12,581 nt of DNA from Patescibacteria group bacterium (GCA_023379465.1 JAMCTM010000006.1:1-12581), one strand, 5' to 3'. Shown: positions 1 through 6,970, counted from the first letter of the stretch. Notes: a model not told the origin generated them from the sequence alone. A program made the numbers and translations.

Positions 1-1684
1 GCATTACAAAGAGTGCATCCGATTTTTCTTTTCCTTCTTCATCTAAGTAGTCTTCTATGACACCGTTTGGCAAAACAAAAGTATTTGTAATTTTTAAGCT
101 ATCGATTTTAGCCTTTACTTTTTTTGCGTAGGTGGAATTTGAATCCATTTTTGATTTAATTTTTGAAGAGAGAATACACAATTTATCTGTTTCAATTTTG
201 GATTTAATTTTATTTGCTTCTTTTTTGATAATTTCATTTGCAGAAGATGAAATAATTTCATCCAATGCTCTCACCTCCTCAAGAACATTTAATTCATCTT
301 TAGTTAAATCAGGAATAAGTGTTGCTTCATTTCTTAAATAGTCTAGGTCAACAATTGCCTTAAATTTAATACCTAGTTCTTTACATACATTTTTAACGCG
401 CTCAAAATTTTGTAGTCCAACCATAACAAATATATCGTTATTGTTTGAATTTAAGAATTTTCTAATCCTATCTTTATCCTCCCATCCTTCAGCTAGAATT
501 ACTGACTCACAAAAAAATATTTCTCTGTTTTCAAGATTAAACAAGCTTTGAGTCTTCAAATCGTTTGCAACTGTTTCTGATAAATTTGTGATCGTTAATG
601 TTCCAGACTCATCGCAAGTAAATTTCTTAACATTCTTAAGCAGAGTAGCATCAATAAAATGAGGCGAGTGGGTAGATATAAAAATTTGTTTAGTCTTTGC
701 TTCTTCTTTAAATAACTCAAAGAGAATCTTTTGCCACTGCGGATGTAATGAGAGTTCAGGTTCATCAATACAAAATATGATTGATCCTTTTGATTGTTCA
801 GCAATTTGCTTTATAAATAAAATTGAATAAAGCAGGTCAACACCAGAGCCTAACTCACTAAGTGCTATTTGAGTAAGATTACTATCGCTTGGAATACCCA
901 AAAAAGCTTCAGAATACGGTTCGTTGAGACTGAGTAGCTCAAGTCGGACTTTTGATATCAAATTGCTATTAAATAAAGTTTTGAACATATCTTTAACCTT
1001 ACTTCCAATATCATCAGAGACAACTAATGGATAAAACTCATTCCACTTAGTTAACACATCTACATGATTTGCAGAGTTATAAAATTTCCAATTAAAGTCA
1101 TCCATTACCCGTGAGAAAGTTGTTGAGTAGCCCTTTTTAGATTGTCTCTCTCTATTTCTATCGAAATAAAAAATATGGATGCTTTCATTATTAATAAACC
1201 TGTCATTATCAAGTCCAAGATAAAAGTCTGTTATCGGTTCTAGTCCTTTTCTATACCAACTATGAGTACGGGAGTTTGGTTCTACGATATTACTGTAGGT
1301 AAACTTTGATGAAAGCAATTTCTGTGGAGTCTTTTGGTCTCTATGCTTAACTACTGTTTTTATCGCTTTTACCTTGAAAGTTTGCTTCCACGGTGCAACC
1401 ATCTGATAGTCAAGCTCGTTTGATAGTGTTGCAGTAACTTGAATATCACATTCACTACTAGAGTTATTAAAATCAGATGACAGAGTTTTGTTTTGAATAG
1501 AAGAACTATAAGCAGTTAATAAATTAAGGGCTTGAAGCACTGACGTTTTTCCTGATCCATTTTCTCCAACAAATATATTCAAACCACTTCCAGATGTAAC
1601 TCCGTCTGGTACGCATAGTTTTATCTCTCCCGAATCTACAAAACCTTTATAATTTTGAATTTTTATGGACTTAAAACTTATCAT
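1..1684 (-). CDS. OLD-family ATPase/TOPRIM nuclease (C-terminus beyond window)
   Basis: About 561 codons are open from the ATG at 1684 to the window edge, so the gene is 3'-truncated here, not broken. The N-terminus (MISFKSIKIQNYKGF) is typical of RecF/SMC/OLD ATPases. Walker A is GENGSGKT at residues 40-47, an ABC-like signature LSELGSG lies at 275-281, Walker B ends in DE at 307-308 (IDEPELSLHP), and the switch histidine is H339 in STHSPH. A TOPRIM-like domain follows, with AEG at 398-400 and the D-x-D pair D446/D448. This ATPase plus TOPRIM order defines OLD nucleases, the family of phage P2 Old and Gabija GajA, which act on DNA in phage defence. The start is 1 base after the hsdS stop, so translation is probably coupled. 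I infer it is the last visible gene of the RM operon. Whether a UvrD-like partner (Gabija) or hsdR follows cannot be seen. The family call is firm; the in-vivo role is inferred. Confidence 0.88.
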   Translation of the reverse strand, partial: MISFKSIKIQNYKGFVDSGEIKLCVPDGVTSGSGLNIFVGENGSGKTSVLQALNLLTAYSSSIQNKTLSSDFNNSSSECDIQVTATLSNELDYQMVAPWKQTFKVKAIKTVVKHRDQKTPQKLLSSKFTYSNIVEPNSRTHSWYRKGLEPITDFYLGLDNDRFINNESIHIFYFDRNRERQSKKGYSTTFSRVMDDFNWKFYNSANHVDVLTKWNEFYPLVVSDDIGSKVKDMFKTLFNSNLISKVRLELLSLNEPYSEAFLGIPSDSNLTQIALSELGSGVDLLYSILFIKQIAEQSKGSIIFCIDEPELSLHPQWQKILFELFKEEAKTKQIFISTHSPHFIDATLLKNVKKFTCDESGTLTITNLSETVANDLKTQSLFNLENREIFFCESVILAEGWEDKDRIRKFLNSNNNDIFVMVGLQNFERVKNVCKELGIKFKAIVDLDYLRNEATLIPDLTKDELNVLEEVRALDEIISSSANEIIKKEANKIKSKIETDKLCILSSKIKSKMDSNSTYAKKVKAKIDSLKITNTFVLPNGVIEDYLDEEGKEKSDALFVM

Positions 1685-1753
1685 ATCAATTTATCTGCAC
1701 TTTTTGATTAAAAATGTCATGCATCATTCCTTTCTTTAATAAATTAAGGGCTT
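1516..1753. repeat. 18-bp perfect direct repeat bridging hsdS end and OLD start
   Basis: The same 18 bases lie at 1516-1533 (in the OLD gene just after Walker A) and at 1736-1753 (near the 3' end of hsdS), 220 bases apart. Both copies encode A-L-N-L-L with identical codons, and the flanking bases differ at once. It may be chance in AT-rich coding DNA or a short recombination site. A crossover would delete the hsdS tail and the OLD N-terminus. Confidence 0.6.
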
Positions 1754-2936
1754 TCTTATATTCGTATTTTGCCTGAATTTTTTTATCAATTGAGAGTAAA
1801 ATTTGTGAAATGTTTTTCTGTTCACTTAGCGAAGGTAGTGGTATTTGCAACTGCTTAAAGAATGGTAGCCCAATCGTTTTGATTGTTGTACCTGTTGCAA
1901 TATTTTCAAATAATGGCTTCCAATTCTGCAAAAGATAATAGAGGAAAAGGCTATTCAAGTCATCATTACATTTCCATACAATAAAGTGCTGGCTTACAGC
2001 CATTGGCTTTGTTGTAATCGCGCTTTTTCCAACACCTGCGTCTCTTGATAAAACAACAACGCCTGCTGGGTGTAAAACGGCAGAAGAATGATGAATACCT
2101 TCGTCACTAATTTCTTTATCAGTTTCACTTATATATACGTTGTCTAGTTTTTTTGTGTCCGATAAAGATATCCATTTAATTCCACCGTTCCAATAGCTAG
2201 GCATTTTTTTATTTGGGGTATGTCCGCTACCTCTTTTCGCACAATCTTCTAAATCGACAACTTTCCATTCTTCTGGAACCTCTCCCAGTTTTGTTTTTTT
2301 GAATTTCTTGTGACCAATTCCTTTAGTCAACAACTCCTGCATCAATCCTTGTTTCAAAGCTTCTGTTTTTTGGATAATTTGGTCAGTTTTTGCAATTTGT
2401 TGATCAACCAAAAATAAATAATTAGCAATCTTTGATTGAAGATCTAAAGGAGGTAGTGGTATTTCAAGATTGTTTACTTGTTTAGTATTAAGATGTAAAA
2501 CAGTAGACCCATTTGATATGCTCCTCATGTAATCTCTAGATTTTTGAGTGAGAAGATAATGATACAAATACTCCCTATTTAACTTAGATTCATCAGTAAC
2601 AAGTTTTGAAATATCCATAGAAAAGACACACTTGTCTTGATTGTCAATTTGCGGAATAAATAATGGTGCTCCAATAACATCACCATCTCTTGTTAGATCC
2701 GTATTTGCGATAATCAAATCATTCGGGGAAACAAATTGATCTGGACTAGCAATTCCTTTGTAATACTTGATTCCATCAAAGTTAAACCCACCGCCCTTAG
2801 CAATTGATTTCAAGGTTAAAAAAACCATTCCCTCAGTAGAAGTAGCATAATCACTGCTTTTATAAGTAACTCCCTTTACAAGAGTGCAGGCATCACCAAG
2901 TTTTATTTTTTGCCAATTTGAAAGTTGATTTTGCAT
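1686..2936 (-). CDS. hsdS: Type I restriction-modification specificity subunit HsdS
   Basis: This 416-residue protein has the usual HsdS length and two-fold layout. Target-recognition domain 1 is at about 8-158 (opens NWQKIKLGDACTL), a helical conserved region at about 160-205 (IPLPPLDLQSKIANYL, then a coiled coil), recognition domain 2 at about 220-364 (opens PEEWKVVDLEDC), and the distal conserved region at about 365-410 (IPLPSLSEQKNISQIL). HsdS chooses the bipartite DNA target and holds the two HsdM subunits through the helices. The two halves share the IPLP-x-L element, written with the same 13 bases at DNA level (1834-1846 and 2452-2464). The ATG at 2936 starts the first recognition domain directly. 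No good ribosome site sits close to it; the nearest purine run (AAGGA) is about 19 bases away. The gene ends in TGA, 1 base before the OLD start. The target sequence cannot be predicted by eye. Confidence 0.93.
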   Translation of the reverse strand: MQNQLSNWQKIKLGDACTLVKGVTYKSSDYATSTEGMVFLTLKSIAKGGGFNFDGIKYYKGIASPDQFVSPNDLIIANTDLTRDGDVIGAPLFIPQIDNQDKCVFSMDISKLVTDESKLNREYLYHYLLTQKSRDYMRSISNGSTVLHLNTKQVNNLEIPLPPLDLQSKIANYLFLVDQQIAKTDQIIQKTEALKQGLMQELLTKGIGHKKFKKTKLGEVPEEWKVVDLEDCAKRGSGHTPNKKMPSYWNGGIKWISLSDTKKLDNVYISETDKEISDEGIHHSSAVLHPAGVVVLSRDAGVGKSAITTKPMAVSQHFIVWKCNDDLNSLFLYYLLQNWKPLFENIATGTTIKTIGLPFFKQLQIPLPSLSEQKNISQILLSIDKKIQAKYEYKKALNLLKKGMMHDIFNQKVQIN

Positions 2937-3044
2937 ATGTTTTATATATTTTGTATTCCTTGACTTTATAGTTATATATATGTATACTTACATTTGCTAA
3001 GGACTGGTGAGTGAGCGTGATGCCACGACCCAGTTTTTTGCCAT
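2937..3044 (-). other. Spacer between DUF3800 gene and hsdS, possible internal promoter
   Basis: This 108-base gap is the widest in the RM operon. The DUF3800-proximal half (about 2997-3036) is clearly more GC-rich than its surroundings and holds a small CGTG-ATGC-CACG hairpin. The hsdS-proximal half is almost pure A/T on the coding strand, with several TATA-like hexamers (around 2966-2980) that could serve as a -10 box for hsdS and the OLD gene. I see no convincing -35 box and no T-run terminator. Confidence 0.35.
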
Positions 3045-3824
3045 TTAGGGCATTATTTTAAAACTGTCAATCTCGGAATAATATTTTTTCTTTCTGGTTC
3101 CAGTGTTGGGATCCATCTTAAAAATCTTCCTATTTAAAATTTTAGTTATCATTTTTTCATATGCAGTCATGCTAGTTATTTTCGTCTTTTTAAATTTTAA
3201 TTTAGCGGCGTAGGCTGATAAATCAGATATTTGTTCTTCTATGTCATGATTCTTTTTTGACACGAAAGAAATTTCCGTTAAGACATCCTGAACCTCATTA
3301 AAAGGTACATTCAAATGGGGAATGCCATTCGACAGAAAATGTCCTACTGCTTTATGAAAATAAAAATCTTTTTCCGCGCTTGCTGATTCAACAACGAGTC
3401 TGCCTTTAACATTATCCTGCGCAAGAAGCGAAAGGATGAAATTTTTTACCATAACCGCAGAGGTTTCCGCATAAATTTTCTTGTCGTTCCAGTTTTTCTT
3501 TAGCGCATCTTGCTTATCAATTAACACAAAGAACATTTGGAAGCTATTTTTTGATAAAAAATCAAATAAATCTTGTTGAAAAGCATCAAAGAGCTTTTTC
3601 TCTTTGAAAATTTTAAAAACCCCTTCTTTTCTTCCAATTTCTTTTGAGTGAAAAACAATATCAGTTTTAGACCAATATTTAAATTTTATTCGGTCAGCTT
3701 CTATCTTTAATTTTTCTCTTGCGTAATCATCAACCATGCACCCGGCTAGAATATAAGTCTCTGAACTGGTCACCTTTGGATTGGCTATTCCAGATTCATC
3801 AAGAAATAAACATAAACATCTCAT
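3045..3824 (-). CDS. DUF3800 domain protein
   Basis: The predicted protein has 259 residues if started at the ATG at 3824 (MRCLCLFLDESG). The near-N-terminal FLDESG, the ILAGCMVDD strand, and a late acidic/helical segment (D-I-E-E-Q-I-S-D-L-S-A-Y-A) are the hallmarks of DUF3800, a family of uncharacterised proteins often seen near defence and mobile genes. An RNase-H-like metal-dependent activity has been suspected from the conserved Asp/Glu pattern, but I cannot show it here. A longer reading from a TTG at 3863 adds 13 residues. I reject it because those bases are an out-of-frame reading of an hsdM remnant that ends in a stop 1 base before the chosen ATG. The gene lies between the 157-residue gene and hsdS on the same strand, so it is probably co-transcribed. 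Family confident, function unknown. Confidence 0.82.
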   Translation of the reverse strand: MRCLCLFLDESGIANPKVTSSETYILAGCMVDDYAREKLKIEADRIKFKYWSKTDIVFHSKEIGRKEGVFKIFKEKKLFDAFQQDLFDFLSKNSFQMFFVLIDKQDALKKNWNDKKIYAETSAVMVKNFILSLLAQDNVKGRLVVESASAEKDFYFHKAVGHFLSNGIPHLNVPFNEVQDVLTEISFVSKKNHDIEEQISDLSAYAAKLKFKKTKITSMTAYEKMITKILNRKIFKMDPNTGTRKKKYYSEIDSFKIMP

Positions 3825-3825
3825 A

Positions 3826-3882
3826 TTATTTTTCGTACCCCAATTCTTTAATAAACCCAGCAACTTTTTGTTGATTTATTTT
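3826..3882 (-). pseudogene. Remnant of a second hsdM 3' end (18 codons plus stop)
   Basis: Read on the minus strand, this stretch gives KINQQKVAGFIKELGYEK followed by TAA. The intact hsdM at 5188-5241 ends EINKKVAGFIKELGYEK-TAA. The last 12 residues are identical, yet six of their codons differ at the third position. One further silent change (Asn), one Lys-to-Gln change and one extra codon lie just upstream. Silent-only divergence means this copy diverged while still being selected as coding sequence, so it is the tail of another hsdM allele and not a fresh local duplication. An in-frame TAA stands immediately upstream (3883-3885), and no longer hsdM match can be seen. The DUF3800 start follows the stop by 1 base, which suggests DUF3800 once directly followed this other hsdM. 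Confidence 0.8.
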
Positions 3883-3895
3883 TTACTACTATCTT

Positions 3896-4369
3896 TCAAT
3901 TGTAATTTTCTAATCTCAACCTATCCAATCCTAGTTTTTCGAACTCTTCATGATAATAATCAACGCACTCCGTCATTCTTTTAAAATACTCTTCCCGACT
4001 CATTTTTTTAATTTCTTCTTTTGAATACTGTTCAAAAAAATCCCGTTCTCCCAGACGTTCAGCCAGCTCATCCCAAAAAGTATTTTCATCGTATTCTTCA
4101 TGAACCTTATGAACATCTGTTTCCTCCTCGAAATAACTTGTTGGATAATATCTGTTGCCATCAGACTGCTCGTGGTCCATATATTTTCTAAAACCGAACT
4201 TCGGACAATGCGAGAAAATAAGATCTTCCGCCCTCTCATAATCTTTTTTAAACTTATCCGTGCTATAGGCATTGGCCATCCAGTTGCCTAAATAGACTGC
4301 TTTAAGCAGGGCTTTGAATTGAGCTCGGGTTAGAGTAATCGTTTGAACTGAATCCTTTTGTTTTGCCAT
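3896..4369 (-). CDS. Uncharacterised acidic protein in RM operon
   Basis: The predicted protein has 157 residues, with no membrane segment or signal peptide and a strongly charged, acidic composition rich in Tyr, Phe and Glu. The N-terminal part (TLTRAQFKALLKAVYLGNWMANA) looks helical and amphipathic. The C-terminal half is mostly Glu/Lys helices (for example KEEIKKMSREEYFKRM). I do not recognise a family or a catalytic motif. The ATG at 4369 is 1 base after the stop of the KilA-N gene, with a purine-rich AAGG about 11 bases upstream inside that gene. The two genes are therefore almost certainly translated together, and the protein may be a partner of the KilA-N protein. It ends in TGA. It is followed by the hsdM remnant. 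Real gene: likely, from length, spacing and protein-like composition; function unknown. Confidence 0.78.
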   Translation of the reverse strand: MAKQKDSVQTITLTRAQFKALLKAVYLGNWMANAYSTDKFKKDYERAEDLIFSHCPKFGFRKYMDHEQSDGNRYYPTSYFEEETDVHKVHEEYDENTFWDELAERLGERDFFEQYSKEEIKKMSREEYFKRMTECVDYYHEEFEKLGLDRLRLENYN

Positions 4370-4370
4370 A

Positions 4371-5198
4371 TTAGTCTTTTCCTTTCCCGATTAACTTTTT
4401 CATATTTGGGTTGCCCAAAAGAGATTTCATTTGATAGATAGCGATAGCGTTTAGCTGTTTGAGGCGGTTTATTTGCGATAAACCTTGTTTAATCAGCTCC
4501 GCGTTGATTCCTTCCAAATTTGCCAGAACCACTAACTGTTCAACCGTCGAATAATCGCGGATGTTACCCTCTTTATTAGAATGTTCATCCCGCCACGTTT
4601 TGGCTGTCATCCCGAAAAGGGCTATATTTAAAACATCCGCTTCATCGGCATAAATGATATTTTCCTCATTCGGAGAAATTTGAGGGGGAATAAGATTTTG
4701 TTTTATCGCATCCGTATGGATTTTATAGTTTATTTTTGTAAGTGTCCGTTTTACATCCCAACCAAGACGTAGCCGCTCGTCTTCTTCGGCTTTAAGCCGC
4801 TGAAATTCTTTAATTAAATAAATTTTAAATTCCGGACTGATCCACATTCCAAATTCAAAAGCGATGTCCTTATGCGCATACGTTCCGCCATATCGTCCTG
4901 CAGCTGCTTTGAGTCCAATTGCATTTGTCTTTTCTACCCACTCTTTAACACTGATTTTGTAACTGTTTAAACCGGCACGGCTTTTAATTATGGCAAATTC
5001 GCCATAATTAAAATTAGGATTATGAACACCCTCCCAAATACCCAGAAATTCTACAGTATTTCTGTTTCTTAACCAATCTGATATAAAGAAATCTCCGTCT
5101 TTTGCCTTTAGCATGTCTGTGAGCGAAATGTAGTCATTTTCTTTCTTGGAAATTATGGAAATTTCAAAACCTTTAACGATTAATTTTTTATTTTTCAT
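4371..5198 (-). CDS. KilA-N domain DNA-binding protein
   Basis: This 275-residue protein has a KilA-N fold at about residues 14-140. The signs are the Y-I-S-L-T-D-M start, an N-R-N-T-V-E-F-L-G-I-W-E segment and the diagnostic motif GRYGGTYAHKDIAFEFGMWIS around 101-121. This fold is a DNA-binding module common in phages, large DNA viruses and bacterial accessory regions. The C-terminal half (about 175-260) is helical, with a D-E-A-D-V-L-N-I-A-L-F-G-M-T stretch similar to that of other bacterial KilA-N proteins found beside RM genes. Its ATG lies inside the 3' end of hsdM (11-base overlap), preceded by AAGGA 8 bases upstream, so hsdM translation should feed it. In this RM context it could be a regulator or modulator of the system, but nothing in the sequence proves this. 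Confidence 0.88.
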   Translation of the reverse strand: MKNKKLIVKGFEISIISKKENDYISLTDMLKAKDGDFFISDWLRNRNTVEFLGIWEGVHNPNFNYGEFAIIKSRAGLNSYKISVKEWVEKTNAIGLKAAAGRYGGTYAHKDIAFEFGMWISPEFKIYLIKEFQRLKAEEDERLRLGWDVKRTLTKINYKIHTDAIKQNLIPPQISPNEENIIYADEADVLNIALFGMTAKTWRDEHSNKEGNIRDYSTVEQLVVLANLEGINAELIKQGLSQINRLKQLNAIAIYQMKSLLGNPNMKKLIGKGKD

Positions 5199-6891
5199 AT
5201 CCTAATTCCTTTATAAACCCAGCGACTTTTTTGTTTATTTCTCCTCGTTCTTTTTCTAAAGTCTGTAATTCATTCCAAACCTGTTTAACGTCTATTTGTT
5301 CTTGCTCCTTACTTCCGTCTATGTAGCGTCTGACGTTTAGGTTGTATTCGTTTTCTTCAATTTCTTTGACATCAACGACTCTGGCGTATTTTTCGATATC
5401 TTCGTACTGGTCATAGGCTTTGATTATTTTTTCTATGTCCTGTTTGCGTAAAGAGTTTTGATTTTTGCCTTCGAGGAAATCTTTTTCAGCGTCAATGATT
5501 AGAACTTTCCCTTGTTTTTCTGGTGATTTATTGCGATTAAATATAAGAATGGCTGCCGGAATACCTGTTCCGTAGAAAAGTTTTGGGGGAAGTCCAATTA
5601 CAGCTTCCAAAAGATCATTTTTAATAATCTGCTCTCTGATTCTACCTTCGCTGCCGCCTCTAAAAAGAACACCGTGAGGTAAAACGATTCCCGCCCGACC
5701 ATTGACATTAAGGGATTTTAAAATATGCAAAACAAAAGCATAGTCTGCGTTTTTTCGCGGCGGTTGGTCATACCCTTCAGTCCTGCCGTATTTATCGGTT
5801 TTAAAAAGCTCAAATTCCCAGTCTTTAATGGAGTAGGGCGGATTTGCGACCGCGATATCAAATGTTTGTAAATTACCTAAATTATTTAGGAATTGCGGAT
5901 TCGCAAGCGTATCGCCACGCCTTATGTCCGCGCTGTCGAGTCCGTGCAAAAACATATTAATTTTGGCAATCGCGAATGTGCCAATATTTCTTTCTTGCCC
6001 GTAAAGATACAGGCTTCTTGCGATTTTTTCTCCCGCTTTATTTCTAAGATAATTATATGCCTCAAGGAGGAAACCTCCGCTGCCAACGGTTGGATCATAA
6101 ATATGGTCTTTTTGATGAGGCTTTAAGATTCCGACAATTACTTTTTCAACTTCACGAGGCGTGTAAAATTCTCCACCCTTTTTACCCGCGTCAGCGGCAA
6201 ATTGACCAATTAAATATTCATACGCATCCCCTAATAAGTCAGAGTTGATGTATGTGTTTCCAAAATTATGCTGAGAAAAATGATTTATCAGTCTTTGAAG
6301 TGTTTCGTTGGGGAAACGGTCTTTGTTAGCAAAATCCAGATCGTCAAAGATTTTATCAAGTTTGGGAGAATTAGCGTTTGTGAGTTTGTCAAAAATTTCG
6401 TTGAGTTTTTGTCCGATGTTGTCGGATGTATTAACGATTATTTTCCATTGGCAATTTACAGGAACTTGAAAACGATGGTTATAATCAGCTTTTGCAATAT
6501 CTTCGTCTTTATACTCATCTAATACGTTTTTATATTCTTCGTCCCAAACATCGCTAATCCTTTTGTAAAAGAGAAGGCCGAAGATGTATTTTTTATAATC
6601 GCTGCTATCAATTCTGCCTCTTAGGATATCCGCGCTCTTCCATAAAAATTGTTTAAGGACGGCAAGGGTCATTTTTTCTTCGTCTAAACCTAATTCTTTG
6701 ACAAAACTCTTCTTTCCAGCTATTTTTTCAATGTCTTCCTGGCGGTATTTTCTGTCTTGTCGTGGCCCAATTCGAAGAGGAACAAGTATGCCTTTTTTCT
6801 CCCAATTTCTTAAGGTATCTTGATGAATCCCGAAAATCTCAGCAACTTCACCGATACTTAATAGTTTTTTGGGGTTTTTTGTTTTTGGCAT
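5188..6891 (-). CDS. hsdM: Type I N6-adenine DNA methyltransferase HsdM with N-terminal MerR-type HTH
   Basis: The predicted protein has 567 residues. The N-terminal ~60 residues form an extra domain of MerR/excisionase type (LSIGEVAEIFGIHQDTLRNW at 11-30, then a basic RKYRQEDIEKI wing and helix at 47-57), which ordinary HsdM proteins lack. The HsdM helical N-terminal domain follows at about 75-215. The methylase fold carries motif I DPTVGSGG at 266-273 (SAM binding) and motif IV NPPY at 350-353 (adenine flipping and catalysis). FYTPREV at 242-248 and the late GIPAAILIF segment are also typical of HsdM. It methylates adenine in the host target together with HsdS. The ATG at 6891 has no Shine-Dalgarno site; the promoter -10 box ends only 6 bases before it, so the message is probably leaderless. 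It is the first gene of the operon and overlaps the KilA-N gene by 11 bases. Confidence 0.95.
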   Translation of the reverse strand: MPKTKNPKKLLSIGEVAEIFGIHQDTLRNWEKKGILVPLRIGPRQDRKYRQEDIEKIAGKKSFVKELGLDEEKMTLAVLKQFLWKSADILRGRIDSSDYKKYIFGLLFYKRISDVWDEEYKNVLDEYKDEDIAKADYNHRFQVPVNCQWKIIVNTSDNIGQKLNEIFDKLTNANSPKLDKIFDDLDFANKDRFPNETLQRLINHFSQHNFGNTYINSDLLGDAYEYLIGQFAADAGKKGGEFYTPREVEKVIVGILKPHQKDHIYDPTVGSGGFLLEAYNYLRNKAGEKIARSLYLYGQERNIGTFAIAKINMFLHGLDSADIRRGDTLANPQFLNNLGNLQTFDIAVANPPYSIKDWEFELFKTDKYGRTEGYDQPPRKNADYAFVLHILKSLNVNGRAGIVLPHGVLFRGGSEGRIREQIIKNDLLEAVIGLPPKLFYGTGIPAAILIFNRNKSPEKQGKVLIIDAEKDFLEGKNQNSLRKQDIEKIIKAYDQYEDIEKYARVVDVKEIEENEYNLNVRRYIDGSKEQEQIDVKQVWNELQTLEKERGEINKKVAGFIKELGYEK

Positions 6892-6897
6892 GAAGGC

Positions 6898-6926
6898 AGT
6901 TTAACATGCTATTTTGATGATGTCAA
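6898..6926 (-). promoter_or_regulatory. hsdM operon promoter, probably leaderless
   Basis: On the minus strand a perfect TTGACA (-35, 6921-6926) is followed after 17 bases by TAAACT (-10, 6898-6903) with an extended TG one base upstream. The normal start site would be about 7 bases further on, at or next to the A of the hsdM ATG (6891). There is no room for a Shine-Dalgarno site, so leaderless translation is expected. Confidence 0.72.
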
Positions 6927-6957
6927 TAGACATTTTTCCTAGGTTTTCATAGGTTTT
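6920..6957. promoter_or_regulatory. Candidate operator: inverted repeat on -35 box plus tandem repeat upstream
   Basis: ATGTC-AATA-GACAT at 6920-6933 is a perfect 5-bp inverted repeat that covers the hsdM -35 box. Just upstream, the 8-mer TAGGTTTT occurs twice exactly 10 bases apart (6940-6947 and 6950-6957), one helical turn. Such phasing suits a dimeric or cooperative regulator. The MerR-like domain of HsdM or the KilA-N protein are the obvious candidates, by inference. Confidence 0.4.
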
Positions 6958-6970
6958 GAGGAATAATTAA

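Noticed and set aside
2997..3044. 15-codon minus-strand ORF (MAKNWVVASRSLTSP) overlapping the DUF3800 stop
   Set aside because: Too short, no family signal and no ribosome site. It could be a leader peptide but nothing supports it.
3825..3863. Longer DUF3800 start at a TTG (13 extra residues)
   Set aside because: The extra residues are an out-of-frame reading of the hsdM remnant; the family's LDESG strand starts right after the internal ATG at 3824.
1686..3898. UGA read as glycine (code 25)
   Set aside because: TGA ends hsdS 1 base before the OLD start and ends the 157-residue gene ahead of the hsdM remnant; no gene needs an in-frame UGA.
4000..4272. 90-residue minus-strand ORF inside the 157-residue gene
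   Set aside because: Different frame of the same DNA, basic and irregular. The 157-residue frame has coupled spacing with its neighbour and a protein-like composition.
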